Below are positions 26,606 through 42,710 of a stretch of 64,000 nt of DNA, piece after piece (the first letter of the stretch is position 1; every line of letters begins with the position of its first letter). The notes below the pieces were generated by a model. The model worked only from the letters and a program-made list of their open reading frames with translations. It did no database searches and had not been told where the DNA came from. The position numbers and the translations under genes are program-made. Location of the stretch: assembly GCF_000150275.1 (NCBI RefSeq), contig NW_002060948.1, positions 2,048,251 through 2,112,250 of the forward strand, given 5' to 3'. This DNA is from Trichoplax adhaerens. Lineage: Eukaryota > Placozoa > Uniplacotomia > Trichoplacea > Trichoplacidae.

Positions 26606-26745
26606 GTACAAGTAACATCAATACTATATGCATTAAATGTGTACAAGTAACATCAATACTATATGCATTAAATGGGTACAAGTAAAATCAATACTATATG
26701 CATTAAATCGGTACATGGAACATCAATATTATGCGCATTAAATGG
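26606..26745. repeat. 35-bp minisatellite, four copies
   Basis: Four tandem copies of a 35 bp unit beginning GTACAAGTAACATCAATACT and ending GCATTAAATG. The first two copies are almost identical and the last is the most diverged. Confidence 0.95.
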
Positions 26746-26778
26746 CTTCTAAATGCTAGTAAACAGTAAAGAGAAAAA

Positions 26779-26915
26779 TAATACTGTACAGTACTTCAGT
26801 AGAGTAGAGTAGAGTACAGTACAGTGTACTGTACATACAGTACATTATAGTCTTGTGTACAGTGCATTGTACTGTACCTAATTTGTACAGTACAGTACTG
26901 TACTGTACAGTATAA
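26779..26915. repeat. TGTACA-type palindrome cluster
   Basis: Contains two perfect 12-mers TACTGTACAGTA (26782-26793 and 26901-26912), with TACAGTACAGTGTACTGTAC and GTACAGTGCATTGTACTGTAC between them. It ends about 130 bp before the GTPBP2 start codon. Confidence 0.9.
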
Positions 26916-27041
26916 ATAGACGGTACTAGTGATTGTGGGAATATTCCCATATTATTTTTACACCTTCATTCAATGTTGGAAATCATTTCTTCATTTGAAC
27001 TCGTATATCATTAAAGTAATCAAGTTGACTAAATTAATTCT

Positions 27042-30000
27042 ATGGAACTGAAGAACTTGGAGATAACCTCTTCACCTACCGCTGACTTGCCACCTGAGGT
27101 AAGATAGTAGCTATTACCCGAAAGGATAGATTATTTTACCGCAGATTAAACAATACAATTACACTGAAATTCGGCATTGATTGACAACAAAATAAAGCAG
27201 TTGTTGTCCAATTCCAATTTTACTTAGCATAGAAAATACACTATCTACCTAATATTGGATAAGCTATCATTGTAGGGGAGTAGTATCGGTTAGATATATT
27301 AATAATCTCCCTCTATTTTATTCCATTTTACAATAATACGCAGTCATTCGCCTATCAGCTCATTCAATCGATCGCGTAAATAAATTACTACCTTACACTG
27401 CACAGTCGACAGTACAATAGATGGATGGGCAAGGAACTAAAATGATGCAATATTATCATCATTATCGCACATCCAATGATTCTTCTACAAAAAAAATTCC
27501 TGTATGCGATACTTTAAGACATCGACTACCGTTAGAAAGTCCGATAGAGATCACAGTTAGGTTATCAAAACAGTTTATACATGTCCATTTTTCCATCAAC
27601 CCAAGTGATTGACTGTAGGAATCAAGATAATACTTATTGTATACAGCACGGGGATTTAGCAACAGTGGTATGCAACCATTGAGCAACGTTTTATGCATGA
27701 ATAATGACTTGATTATAATTTGTAATTGATGGCTTCGGAAAGTATATCAATAGTGTACAGTTAGACCATGATGATGGAAAGTATATATAATCGTATAGTC
27801 ATATACTTGTATATATATACGAGTATATGAAGGAATAGTACACAATAGAAATAATCAAATGTTAATAAATAAGTAAAAACCCAAGCATAACGAAATGGCT
27901 TAACCTAACCTGTGGACCAACATTTTTACCTCTCAATTATTAACCAGCCTTTACTAAATTCATTCTACAGATAGAAGAAGGAAATGTTGAATATAAGGTT
28001 AGTGATGAAATGGACATCTTTATTATAATTTATTTTACTATTCAATATAATGTTGAATATGAAAGGCCAGCAACAACAGTTAGATACTGGTTGATGTTCA
28101 GTTTTTATCACTTATTGATGATTCTTTTAGTAAGTCAGAACATGTAGTCCGATTATTTATCACTGTCTCTTTCGTCTTGTTAATGATTTTTAATTTTGTA
28201 ATTTTACTATTCCATATAATAATATTTATAATGAAAGGACGACAATAACAGCTGTACACATGGTTGTTTGTCAGTTTTTGTCACTTATAGATGATTCTTT
28301 AGTGAATCATTATACGTAATTTATTTATTTGTCAATATTCCTTTCTTGTCATTCGTGATCACTAATACGTGCTTATACAGTATGAATATATGGATAAGCA
28401 GTGAGTCTATCAAAAATACAACAACGATAGTTTGATATCCATATAGTAATATAGGTTGTACTGTAGTATTCATTGATAGGATTGGGCTACAGAATGATTC
28501 AATACTTACACACGTAATAGTTAACCTGTTCACAATAATACTAAGCCTTTCAAATATTAGAGTGCTACAGTTTTCCGCATGAATTACGGTGATAGACTTT
28601 CACCTGATTCTTTATTGATATATTACTTTAAAATTATCTCTCTATATACTAGTAAGATTGGTGATCTAATGAAGAGTAATCTAAATAATATATCATTGCA
28701 ACGATTGAGTATAAATATATTACTAAGATACCTGAAAGCAGACTTTGGGAAAAACGCAGTTATTCGCTGGATATAACAATATACGTAGTGTAGCGAGTAG
28801 CGTATTTTACTATGATACCATCTTTTGCGTGTTGATTCTTAAGAGTAGCTCACCACACTGTTGACCTACTGAAATCGTTATCTCCGTATCATGTAGCTCA
28901 AACTCATTGACGTTAGTTCGGAAAGATTTGAACAATTAGTCACACAAATGAAGTGGAGGTTGGAAGAAGGCTATGGTGAAGCAATTTATAAAGTCGGTGT
29001 AAGCAACGGAGGATGCTTGATTGGGTTGCAAGAAAAAGACCTTGAGAGATCTCTCTGTACACTAAAATCTATGGCGTCAAGGTATGCAGTTCAACTTGCG
29101 CGATAATGTTTTGCATTGGTGTATCCTATAACAAATTTGTTTTCTGTAGCATTCGTACTTTTGAAAAGGAGCTACAAAATCTACCTTAATACAATCCAAC
29201 TTTCTTAGTACTGTACAGTATATATCTTGTGTAATTATCAGATTCTCATGTATATTCTTTATGTTAAAATAGCTTGGATGCAGATTTAACTATATTGCGC
29301 TATTACGCCGCGCGAAATCAGGCTCAGGATTCATCTAAAAGAGTAGCTGAAGTTCTGGTTAGGAGAGTTTCAGGAAAGAAAGAGGTTATTTGATACGTAG
29401 TAAACGCTCGTAGGAATACTGTTCTCCGGTCTATTAATTTAGAGAAAAAATTATAATCGATTATATTGTACAACTTGTTCATCTACGACATTCTTCCTAA
29501 ATTTATTTTGTTACTCAGTTATTACATTTGAAGATAGCGGTTCTGGGAGACTGTGGCGTCGGTAAGAGCACTTTATTGGGTGTACTGACAACAAACGAGC
29601 TTGATAATGGTCAAGGAAAGGCTAGATTAAACTTATTTAAACATTTACATGAGATTGAGAGTGGTTTAACTTCCAGTGTTAGTCATGAAGTTCTTGGCTT
29701 TGACAGTAAAGGAAATGTGAGATATGCACATACACATATTGTATACATAAATATATTAACTAATAAATATCCTTAATCATTTGCATTATTGCTATACCTC
29801 TTGAAACAGTTAGATATTACAACGGAATTGTATTTGTCTAGGTAATGAACTATAGTGATTCAAGGACTGCCGAGGATATAATGCTAATTTCTTCAAAACT
29901 TCTTACCTTGATTGACCTTGCCGGCCATCAAAAATACTTTAAAACAACCATTCTGGGACTTGTTGGTCATGCACCACATTGTTTTATGTTTGTTGTAAAC

Positions 30001-31806
30001 GCTAGAACTGGTTTAGGTATGTTTTCTTGATATAAATAGATATTTTGTTAATGATATTGCAATATAACCGTGATTAGTATATACCTTATCGTTTTACTTA
30101 TAATTTTTCAAATACTCATATCTATATGAATCCAATGGTAGGATCTGAAACTGCTAAAATACAGTTACGATTAGCTGCTGCGTTAAAGATTCCTCTATTT
30201 GTAGTCATAAATAAAATTGATGCTTGTTCTGCGAAAATCTTACATCAAACCACGGATCAAGTGAATCAGTCTTTACAGGCAATATGTGATCACCGATCAT
30301 ATTTAATTACCAATTCAGGAGAAGTCATTATTGCAGCATCGAATTTTTCTAATAATAGCAGGTATTTGGTAGCACAACATATTGTCTTTAAATGTTATCA
30401 TTCTGGTTATTGGCAAATAGCTCACAGATATGTACCTATTTCTCTGTAAAGCCTGCGAAGTACTCCAGTATTTCAAGTATCTTGTACAAAGGGAAATGGC
30501 CTTGACCTCGTAAAACAATTCCTAAATTTGATACCAATGCCATGTGGCGATATACAAGTTAGATCCGAAAAAAAGAATTATATCGAATTTCAGGTTATAC
30601 GCCGAAATTTTGTAACAAACTTTATACGTATCGAAGTTTTGGTCATTTTTGCACTTTAAAATTTATTTCGTACTCGGTACTGCGTGCTAAATCTATGACT
30701 AAGCATAGCGATAGTTACTCGACAGCATTTGATATTTCTTTATACCCAGAATTATTAGTATAAAGGGGCTATTTACTTACTAACAATCATTATCAACATA
30801 AGCATATATACGCGTATATATATATACGATCAAGTAGCATGCACTATAGAAATTCTGGATTGTTTTCCAGTGATTCTCGAAAGAAATTCAGAATTATAAA
30901 ATGCAATCGATTAATTAAGGATACTTGGTAAATAGTACAACAACAATACATATTTGAGGATAAAATCGATATTTTCACTTTTATCTATAGGTAAATGAAA
31001 TATACTATGTGCCAAATGTTGGTGTAGTCGTTGGCGGACTTTTGAGTCGGTAATCTTAATCATTAACTTAGTATAGAGATGTATGAGCCTATGATCACAT
31101 TAAGTAAAAAACTTTGGTAATAACAATGTTTGTATTACAGCGGAACCATACACGAAAACAATTGCCTTTGGTTAGGTCCATGTGAAAACGGTGATTTCGA
31201 CTATGTTAAAATTTGTAGTATACATCGAAATAGATTACCATGTCAAAAAGTACAAGCTGGCCAAATGGCCTCGCTGGCTATTAATAATGTAAATAAAGAA
31301 AAGTTACGCAAGGTAGTCACTATATGGATGATGACGAATCATATTCGTATTGCTATTTATTTACTGATATGTGTCATCGATCACCGGTTAGGGCATGGTT
31401 TTGATAGATCAAAACTCGACACAACCTTGTTCATGTCAGACGTTCGAAGCCAGCGTAACTTGGCTATCATCAGAAAAAGTTGTAAATAAAGGCTCACAAG
31501 TTTGTGTATTCATTAGAAACATCCGACAAAGTGCTGTCGTGGAAAGGGTTCGTTGATACCCAATTTTTGTTAAATTTTAAATCAATAAAGTTGGTTAATT
31601 TTGTCAGATAGGGTACATTAACACTGTGCATTATTTCTAAATTTCAGATCACGATGGAAGGTGATGACGTCCGAATTCGGTTCCGTCTGAAAAAACAACC
31701 CGAGTACATTATAGAAGGCAATCGTATTATATTTCGCCAGGGAGACATAATAGGCCTAGGAATCGTTAAGAGCATAGTACCTCTTCCAGCAAGCGCAATC
31801 ACATAA
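27042..31806 (+). CDS. GTPBP2: GTP-binding protein of the GTPBP1/GTPBP2 family, GTPBP2-like
   Basis: Twelve exons close in frame to 553 codons: 27042-27098, 27971-27997, 28897-29081, 29273-29384, 29519-29716, 29842-30016, 30142-30361, 30452-30593, 30991-31049, 31141-31312, 31392-31547 and 31648-31806. The N terminus [13 protein letters not shown], then [20 protein letters not shown], favours GTPBP2. GTPase motifs: G1 GDCGVGKST (residues about 137-145), G3 DLAGH (about 218-222) and G4 NKID (about 275-278). An EF-Tu-like beta-barrel domain follows ([33 protein letters not shown]). In mammals, GTPBP1/2 act with Pelota in rescue of stalled ribosomes. The human-type extended N terminus is short here. 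The second exon is only 27 nt. Confidence 0.95.
28010..28350. repeat. Diverged tandem duplication in GTPBP2 intron 2
   Basis: Two copies of roughly 180 bp (about 28015-28195 and 28200-28350). They share TTTTACTATTC(C)ATATAAT, TATGAAAGG(C/A)C, GGTTG-T-TCAGTTTTT(A/G)TCACTTAT and GATGATTCTTTAGT. No coding function seen. Confidence 0.7.
29150..29188 (+). other. Possible alternative (poison) exon in GTPBP2
   Basis: A strong acceptor (TTTGTTTTCTGTAG) ends at 29148-29150. Spliced to the preceding exon, it would add 12 codons ([13 protein letters not shown]) and then a stop, truncating the protein before the GTPase domain. The constitutive exon 29273-29384 aligns better with the family, so this one would be alternative or unused. 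Confidence 0.25.
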
Positions 31807-34371
31807 AATTAGAAATCAACCACGAGTTTTACTGTTGTAAATTATATCCTGAACGTATCATAAATGGGCGAATCAGTCCTGAAATATACATGTACATTAT
31901 GGCAGGTCCTCTGAATACTGTATTGTCACTGCTATAGTGCTATTGCACGCTCACATCGTTACAGCTAAAATTAGAACAAGAAAAGATTAATTCTAGTCTT
32001 TAACTGAAATTTTGATGTCTATATACTGTGCTAGTGTTAAGATTTTATCTCGAAAATGTATATCATTGTCAAACTTACAGTATCTTTGAATATACTGTAT
32101 TTATACGACAATACGTGTAGTATTCGAAGAGATTTTTAACGATATGTATACTATATAGTATGTAGTGTCGGACGTTATAAATGTCCTACTGTATATCGAA
32201 TAAATTATTCTATTTACAGTAATATCGAATAACCTCATCCACTACGTCAACTGGCGATTTTGTACACTCCAGAAATTATAATTACCAATTATATAATTAT
32301 GAAATATTATAGGTGATATTATTCCCGAAAATTAATTTTTGACTTAGACTCTACCAAAATGACTATACTGTAGAGTACTACTGCTGTTGATCGATCACTG
32401 GGAGTAGGATTATTTTGCCATTCTGTCCTATAGCTGCTGCCGAACAGTTTAACCCTTTTCTTTTCAAAGCTACGGCGTATCATTGGCATATTCGAACATG
32501 CTTATCTTTCAATCTGGTAGAGTTTAGTATTATGTGACCGTAGAAGACCGTTGCATCGACGCGTGGCAGACCTTGGCAAGGGCTACATTGTACTTTTTTA
32601 ATTAAGCCTTTATTGAAACATTAATGGCGATTTATGAGTTACAGGTAAACTGCTATACTGTATCATTCCTAAGATTGCTACGATCGTTACAATAGCGACC
32701 TGAATAACGGATTCACTTAGAGTATGTATTAGCCGCTTGCATAGGATAGCAATTAATTAATTATTAATGGTGAGGTATAGATGAGTCAACTTTTTCAAAC
32801 TGAGAAAGAAATGACCAATCAATTATCATTAGATCTTATTACCATCACATTACAATTATGAAAAATTTCATGGTGACCAATCTGATTCGATTTTTATACT
32901 TGATACCATCAGATTGTCCAAATTCTCAGCTGTGATCAATAGTGATCACCTTTCATTTCCTTTTTTTACACCTCGTCAAGGTTGCACCTCTCTACAGGCC
33001 CTGCTAATATTATCAATAACTTTATTGTTAAAAAAGTCATTTCGTAAGTTTTAGCGTTTGATTGGCTAGTTCTCTGTTTCGTGGGCGGGGCGAGCTCTTT
33101 ACACTCGAACCGATTGAAAGCAACTCAGGCTTCTAGTTTTTAAGGATTTCCTTTTCAATTTGGATAAAATTTCACGTAAATCGATACATACAATCTTGAG
33201 CAATCGGCTACTTGATGTATTTTATTAATTAATTTTTACTGCCGCATTGAGTTTATTTCATCCTCTATGAAATTTAGAATACAAATCACCAGTCACTGGT
33301 AAATGGGCGAGCATTTCATTTGGTATACAGTACTGAAGTCACGCGCATCTATTTCACCTTGAGTGATAATACTGTACAGTATACAGTACTGTATAATTAG
33401 TTAATTCATGGCACTAGTAAATTTATTCAGGCTATGTTATAGGAAATAAATAAAAATTAGATAGATCATCGATGGGTAGAACTATGCTCTGAAAGCTATG
33501 GCCAAAGAAATATGATATGATTGGCCTTAAGTTAGACTCCAAAGAAATGTCAAAATTCATTACATAGTCGTGAATTTTCTCTCCAAAGTACCTGACATAG
33601 TTAACACGTGTTCACTTCGTTTAAGGCTTCACACTTAGTGCAGTATTTTGATGGTAAAATTTGCATATACTCGTACGATGAAAGCTGTCGAAAATCAATA
33701 TGTTTCATTGAGTTTTGATTACTTATTATTTCGTCATTATAGTGCTGTACCTGTACTACAGTATGCATTAATAAATGTAATATGCTGTACAACGTACAGC
33801 GCGGTGGTTCTTAAAAATAAAAGAAAATAAGTACACTATGATCCTGCCCAGTGTTTTAACTTGTGCTTTTGGCTGCACATTACTATACGTACTATAATTT
33901 ATTTATTAATTAATTTACTCATGGTCACGTTCGCACTTGAGTATCTAATACAGTCTATATTGTATGATGTAAATTGCTTTGATGTAGTCTTGATAATCAC
34001 ACAGTTAATTATACTGTACAATTTCCGGAGGTAATGCTATTGTAAATTGTAGAAACGTGTACAACACTGCAAGTGCATTAATAAAGCATAATTAATCGAT
34101 GGCACCGATGCCTAAGGGACCCTCGAGGGTCACGACGTCATGACCTCCAGGTTTCGCCTTTTCGACAATATCAGGCGATCGGTCTACGTGACGCAATCCT
34201 CCACATTTTTGTGCAGTGAAATAGGACTTGTGAATTTCCTCTTTGGCAGGATTAGCCCGCTAACATAGATTTTTCTGGAATCTCTGTGGTTTGTTAGCTA
34301 TAAACTTCGCGAACTTGTTCTCTGATTTATAACTGATCGCTGCTTCACTAATACGCCTAACTATATCAAAG
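31807..34371. other. Spacer between GTPBP2 and CREG1
   Basis: About 2.6 kb without supported exons. It holds an AATAAA at 32199-32204 (possible GTPBP2 3' end), a GC-box-like GTGGGCGGGGC near 33080, a palindrome group TACTGTACAGTATACAGTACTGTA at 33370-33393, and a GC-richer segment at 34100-34260 just before CREG1. Confidence 0.6.
34105..34260 (+). promoter_or_regulatory. Probable CREG1 proximal promoter
   Basis: GC-rich island in AT-rich sequence, starting about 270 bp before the CREG1 ATG. It contains a perfect 12-bp palindrome ACCCTCGAGGGT, a CRE-like GACGTCATGA and GTCTACGTGAC, one base from a CLEAR/E-box type element (GTCACGTGAC) known to drive lysosomal genes in vertebrates. Promoter function is inferred from position and composition. 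Confidence 0.4.
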
Positions 34372-34962
34372 ATGAAGCTTCTATGCATAATTTTTATCGT
34401 ACAATGTACTATCTTCTTGGCAAGTATTGTCGGCAAGAGCAGTTTGCAGCCGCCTCCATTTATGCAAAAAGTGGCAATGGCAAGATATGTCGTACACCAA
34501 ACCAACTGGTCTGTCATATCAACTATATCGAAACCGTTTGATGGCATACCTTTTGGAAATGTGGAATCATTTAGTGATGGACCTATCGGTAACAGCAGTG
34601 GTATTCCTTACTTTTATCTCTCACCTTTCGATTTTGCTTTAAAGGATATCGTCCAGCATCCACAGGTCACTGCAACCATGACCTTAAGCCAAACTGGTTA
34701 CTGCTTCAGTAAGCACTATGATCCAGAAGATCCTCGATGCGCTCGCGTAACTGTTATGGGTAATTTAGTAAAGGTCACCAAAGCTAAGGAATTGCAATTT
34801 AGTCAGCATGCTTTGTTCAGTCGTCATCCTGCAATGAAGTCTTGGCCTAAAGGTCATCATTTTGCTATTTATAAAATTAATATTACAGCGGTAGTTGCCC
34901 TAGACTTTTTTGGAGGTGCAGATATAATCCCTGCTGCCACCTATTTTGCAGCCAAACCGTAA
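34372..34962 (+). CDS. CREG1: CREG1-like secreted/lysosomal glycoprotein
   Basis: Intronless 196-codon gene, unlike its exon-rich neighbours. The product begins with a hydrophobic signal peptide (MKLLCIIFIVQCTIFLASIV). The mature part is the FMN-binding split-barrel-like CREG fold: ARYVVHQTNWSVISTIS (about 37-53), SDGPIGNSSGIPYFYLSPFD (about 68-87), TMTLSQTGYC, DPEDPRCARVTVMGNLVKV, FSRHPAMKSWPKGH and ALDFFGGADII. All follow the vertebrate CREG1 order and length (about 220 residues with signal). N-glycosylation sequons NSS and NIT are visible. Known role of the family: a lysosomal glycoprotein, described as a cellular repressor of E1A-stimulated genes, that does not bind flavin in human. The start is the first ATG giving a signal peptide. 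The gene is convergent with PPP1CB. Absence of introns could reflect ancient retroposition. Confidence 0.96.
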   Translation: MKLLCIIFIVQCTIFLASIVGKSSLQPPPFMQKVAMARYVVHQTNWSVISTISKPFDGIPFGNVESFSDGPIGNSSGIPYFYLSPFDFALKDIVQHPQVTATMTLSQTGYCFSKHYDPEDPRCARVTVMGNLVKVTKAKELQFSQHALFSRHPAMKSWPKGHHFAIYKINITAVVALDFFGGADIIPAATYFAAKP

Positions 34963-36439
34963 AAATCAAACCATGTACGTATACTAACTTAGAGCATAAA
35001 AAGTCTTCGAAAATTTATCCTGAAGTCAAAGCTCTTACTCACATGCGTATAGTACTGATATATTGTTATTCTTTCAATTCTTATTACTAAATGTTTTAAA
35101 ATGATGTAATATACCGGAAGTTACTACTGTAGAACATCGAAATAATGTTCTCCTTAAAATTTTGTAGCATTTTAATTAATTTATTGTACGTTTGATTAAA
35201 TGTGATGAACTTAATAAAGTTACCACATGACTCCTTCGGCGTATTGCTTCGCTGTTTTACCCGAATCCCTGGATAAAAGTCACGTCGTATATACGAGTAT
35301 TCGTATTTCTGTTGGTATTCTGCATAATATTTCAATTAACCAGATAAACTATCTATCCAGCTAAACTGTGTGCATGTTAACCAGTTAACGTCACTAAATA
35401 TATGGAACTAATGTGCATGTCGTAGTTGCGAATATTTTGAGTTACAGTACTAGTTTTCTGTCGATCAGTACGCTTGATCAAGTTAACCTAAGTGCCGTAA
35501 TCACAGCCTACTTTAGCATCTCTAGCTACGAAATAAACTACATTTATAGGGATAAATCGATAAAATAATGCCGTAAAAAGTTTTAGTTCCTTACAAACCG
35601 CTAAACGGACAAATTTGTCAGCCGTTTTAATTCTGTTATAAATCTGGACAGAATTACTATAAGGTAATCAGTAATTTAGAATACCTTTATAGTCATTGTA
35701 AAATTCACTTTATTAGAAATTGATAACGTTATTCTTGTTATAATATTATAACTTGCTTTCACGATACATATACAGAAATCTAGTCATAGTTTACTCCTCC
35801 ACTATAAAAAACTATAAGAATTATAATAGAAACCAAATTTAAAAAGATATGTTATGCAACAAAAATTATAAAGTATCATCGTAACAACGTAAAATTATTA
35901 GATAATACAGGAATAGCATCTTTCATTGTATGAATTCCAAAAAACGTTGATCACACGACACTGTTTCGTATAATTATTATGATATTATCGTAGTGACTAC
36001 AGTAAAAGAGTTAATAATGATATTTTATAGTTAATAATAACTTCATCGAAAACTTATATAACTATTCCACCGCAACCTGGCAATAATTTTAATTTGAAAA
36101 CCAATCATCTTTTCTTAATAATTATCAGTCTTGCTGCACTAAAACGACAGCATACTGATAATAAACTTAAGGCTAAAATAAGAGCTTATTAAGTAATCCG
36201 CAATAGTTAGTCAAATGTCAATATGATGTACAAGCAAAATGGCCGTTGTATACAGAAGTTATCACCAAATCTATTATGAAATAATCATATTGCTTACAAT
36301 TTTAAAGTTTGTAAAATTAACATAATTTAAAGAAACTAGATAAATGGCGTCTTACTTTAAAAATCAAAATATCCTTCATTACTGCCGATATTATACCGAT
36401 GGAATAAAATGAGCAGCTCTACCAAACATATTAATAAAA
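34963..36439. other. Convergent spacer CREG1 / PPP1CB
   Basis: About 1.5 kb of very AT-rich DNA with no supported exon. It contains the 3' UTRs of both neighbours. Confidence 0.6.
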
Positions 36440-41517
<5,078 letters not shown>

Positions 41518-41699
41518 TCTTTCAGTCTACTATGGAAAGTTGTATCTTTAACCTAAAAATAATTAAAATGAAAATCTCAATGAATTATAGTCATAATAGA
41601 GTTATAATATGGATTAATGTTGTACTTGCCAGAGAAAAGTCTTCCTGTGTTTCGTGCTAGGAAACAAGAATTACGATCAACGATAGATCAACACACCTT

Positions 41700-42370
41700 T
41701 TGTATATATACTATACACTATAGTACAGTCAGTACTGTACAATACAGTACGGTACGATATACTATACCACAGTACTACGGTCGAGTTGGTCCCGATTTGA
41801 GGAAACTCAGTCCTGTACAGTGTACAGTGTACAGTATATCTGCAACCAGACATACTGTACTGTACTGTGTACTGTATCCAGGACAGTCATTGCGTAGTTT
41901 ACAGTACAGTATTGTAGTACTGTACACTACTGTACAATGTAGTGTAGGCTTTGTACTGTACGCTATGTGCTACAGTCTACAGTACAGATAGTAGAGTACT
42001 GTACTGTGGAGCGTGTAGAATTTCTTTCTAGAGAAATCGGTGCGTACTTTTATGAAGATTTTTGTAGCAAAATTCTCATAATTTTCAACGTGTAATGCTA
42101 TCGATTTATAAAAAAATGAATAGAATCCATCAATTTTGGTACTTTTATTTCATTTTGAAAAATCTGAATTAGAATTTCTACCCGCTGTACACTACTGTAT
42201 AATGACTAGAAAATCATGCCTGCACAGTCCCGTACTGTATGTACTGTACACTGTAAACTGTATCATTTGATGCAGTACTGTACTGGATCAAACAACTATA
42301 GTGTGCTTCAACTTCTTTACTACACAACTATACTGTATACTGTATAGTGTATGCAGTACTGTACGCGCAA
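41700..42370. repeat. Large TGTACA-type palindrome cluster, PPP1CB 5' flank
   Basis: The densest run in the window. From 41700 to 42010 it is almost entirely TACTGTAC, CAGTACGGTAC, TACAGTGTACAGTGTACAGT and TACTGTACTGTACTGTGTACTGT words. A second group lies at 42185-42370. A 124-codon frame through it encodes only repeat-derived Tyr/Thr/Val-rich peptide and is rejected. Confidence 0.9.
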
Positions 42371-42405
42371 CTTGATTACAGCATTCGAAATGCGGGTAGA
42401 GAACA

Positions 42406-42710
42406 GTATTAATTCGTTATTATTAATTAATTAATTCATTAATTATACTGTATACTCGTATATATCACAGGCCAAGAAAATACTGTAGTAATTCTGTTTA
42501 ACCTCAGTATACTTATCGTCTAATGACTATTTTCGATGTATTTACTTTGTATTAATTCGTTATTATAAATTAATTAATTAATTGATGAATAAATTCATTA
42601 ATTATATTGGATACTCGTATATATCACAGGCCAAGAAAATACTGTAGTAATTCTGTTTAAGCTCAGTATACTTATTGTCTAATGAATTATTTTCGATGTA
42701 TTTTCTCTGT
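42406..42710. repeat. Direct tandem duplication, unit about 143-160 bp
   Basis: Copies at 42406-42548 and 42549-42710 share GTATTAATTCGTTATTA, the TTAATTAATTAATT run, ATACTCGTATATATCACAGG, CCAAGAAAATACTGTAGTAA, TTCTGTTTAA-CTCAGTATAC and TATTTTCGATGTATTT. Copy identity is high, with small indels in the TTAA run. Confidence 0.95.

Larger units (their letters stand above)
25799..27041. promoter_or_regulatory. Divergent spacer MED9-like / GTPBP2
   Basis: Shared 5' region of two divergently transcribed genes. It contains two palindrome clusters and one minisatellite, listed separately. No exon is supported. Confidence 0.5.

Noticed and set aside
26756-26950. 64-codon minus-strand frame
   Set aside because: Composed of TVQYSTVLY-like residues from the palindrome cluster.
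41617-41991. 124-codon plus-strand frame
   Set aside because: Almost entirely repeat-derived; composition and both-strand openness argue against coding.
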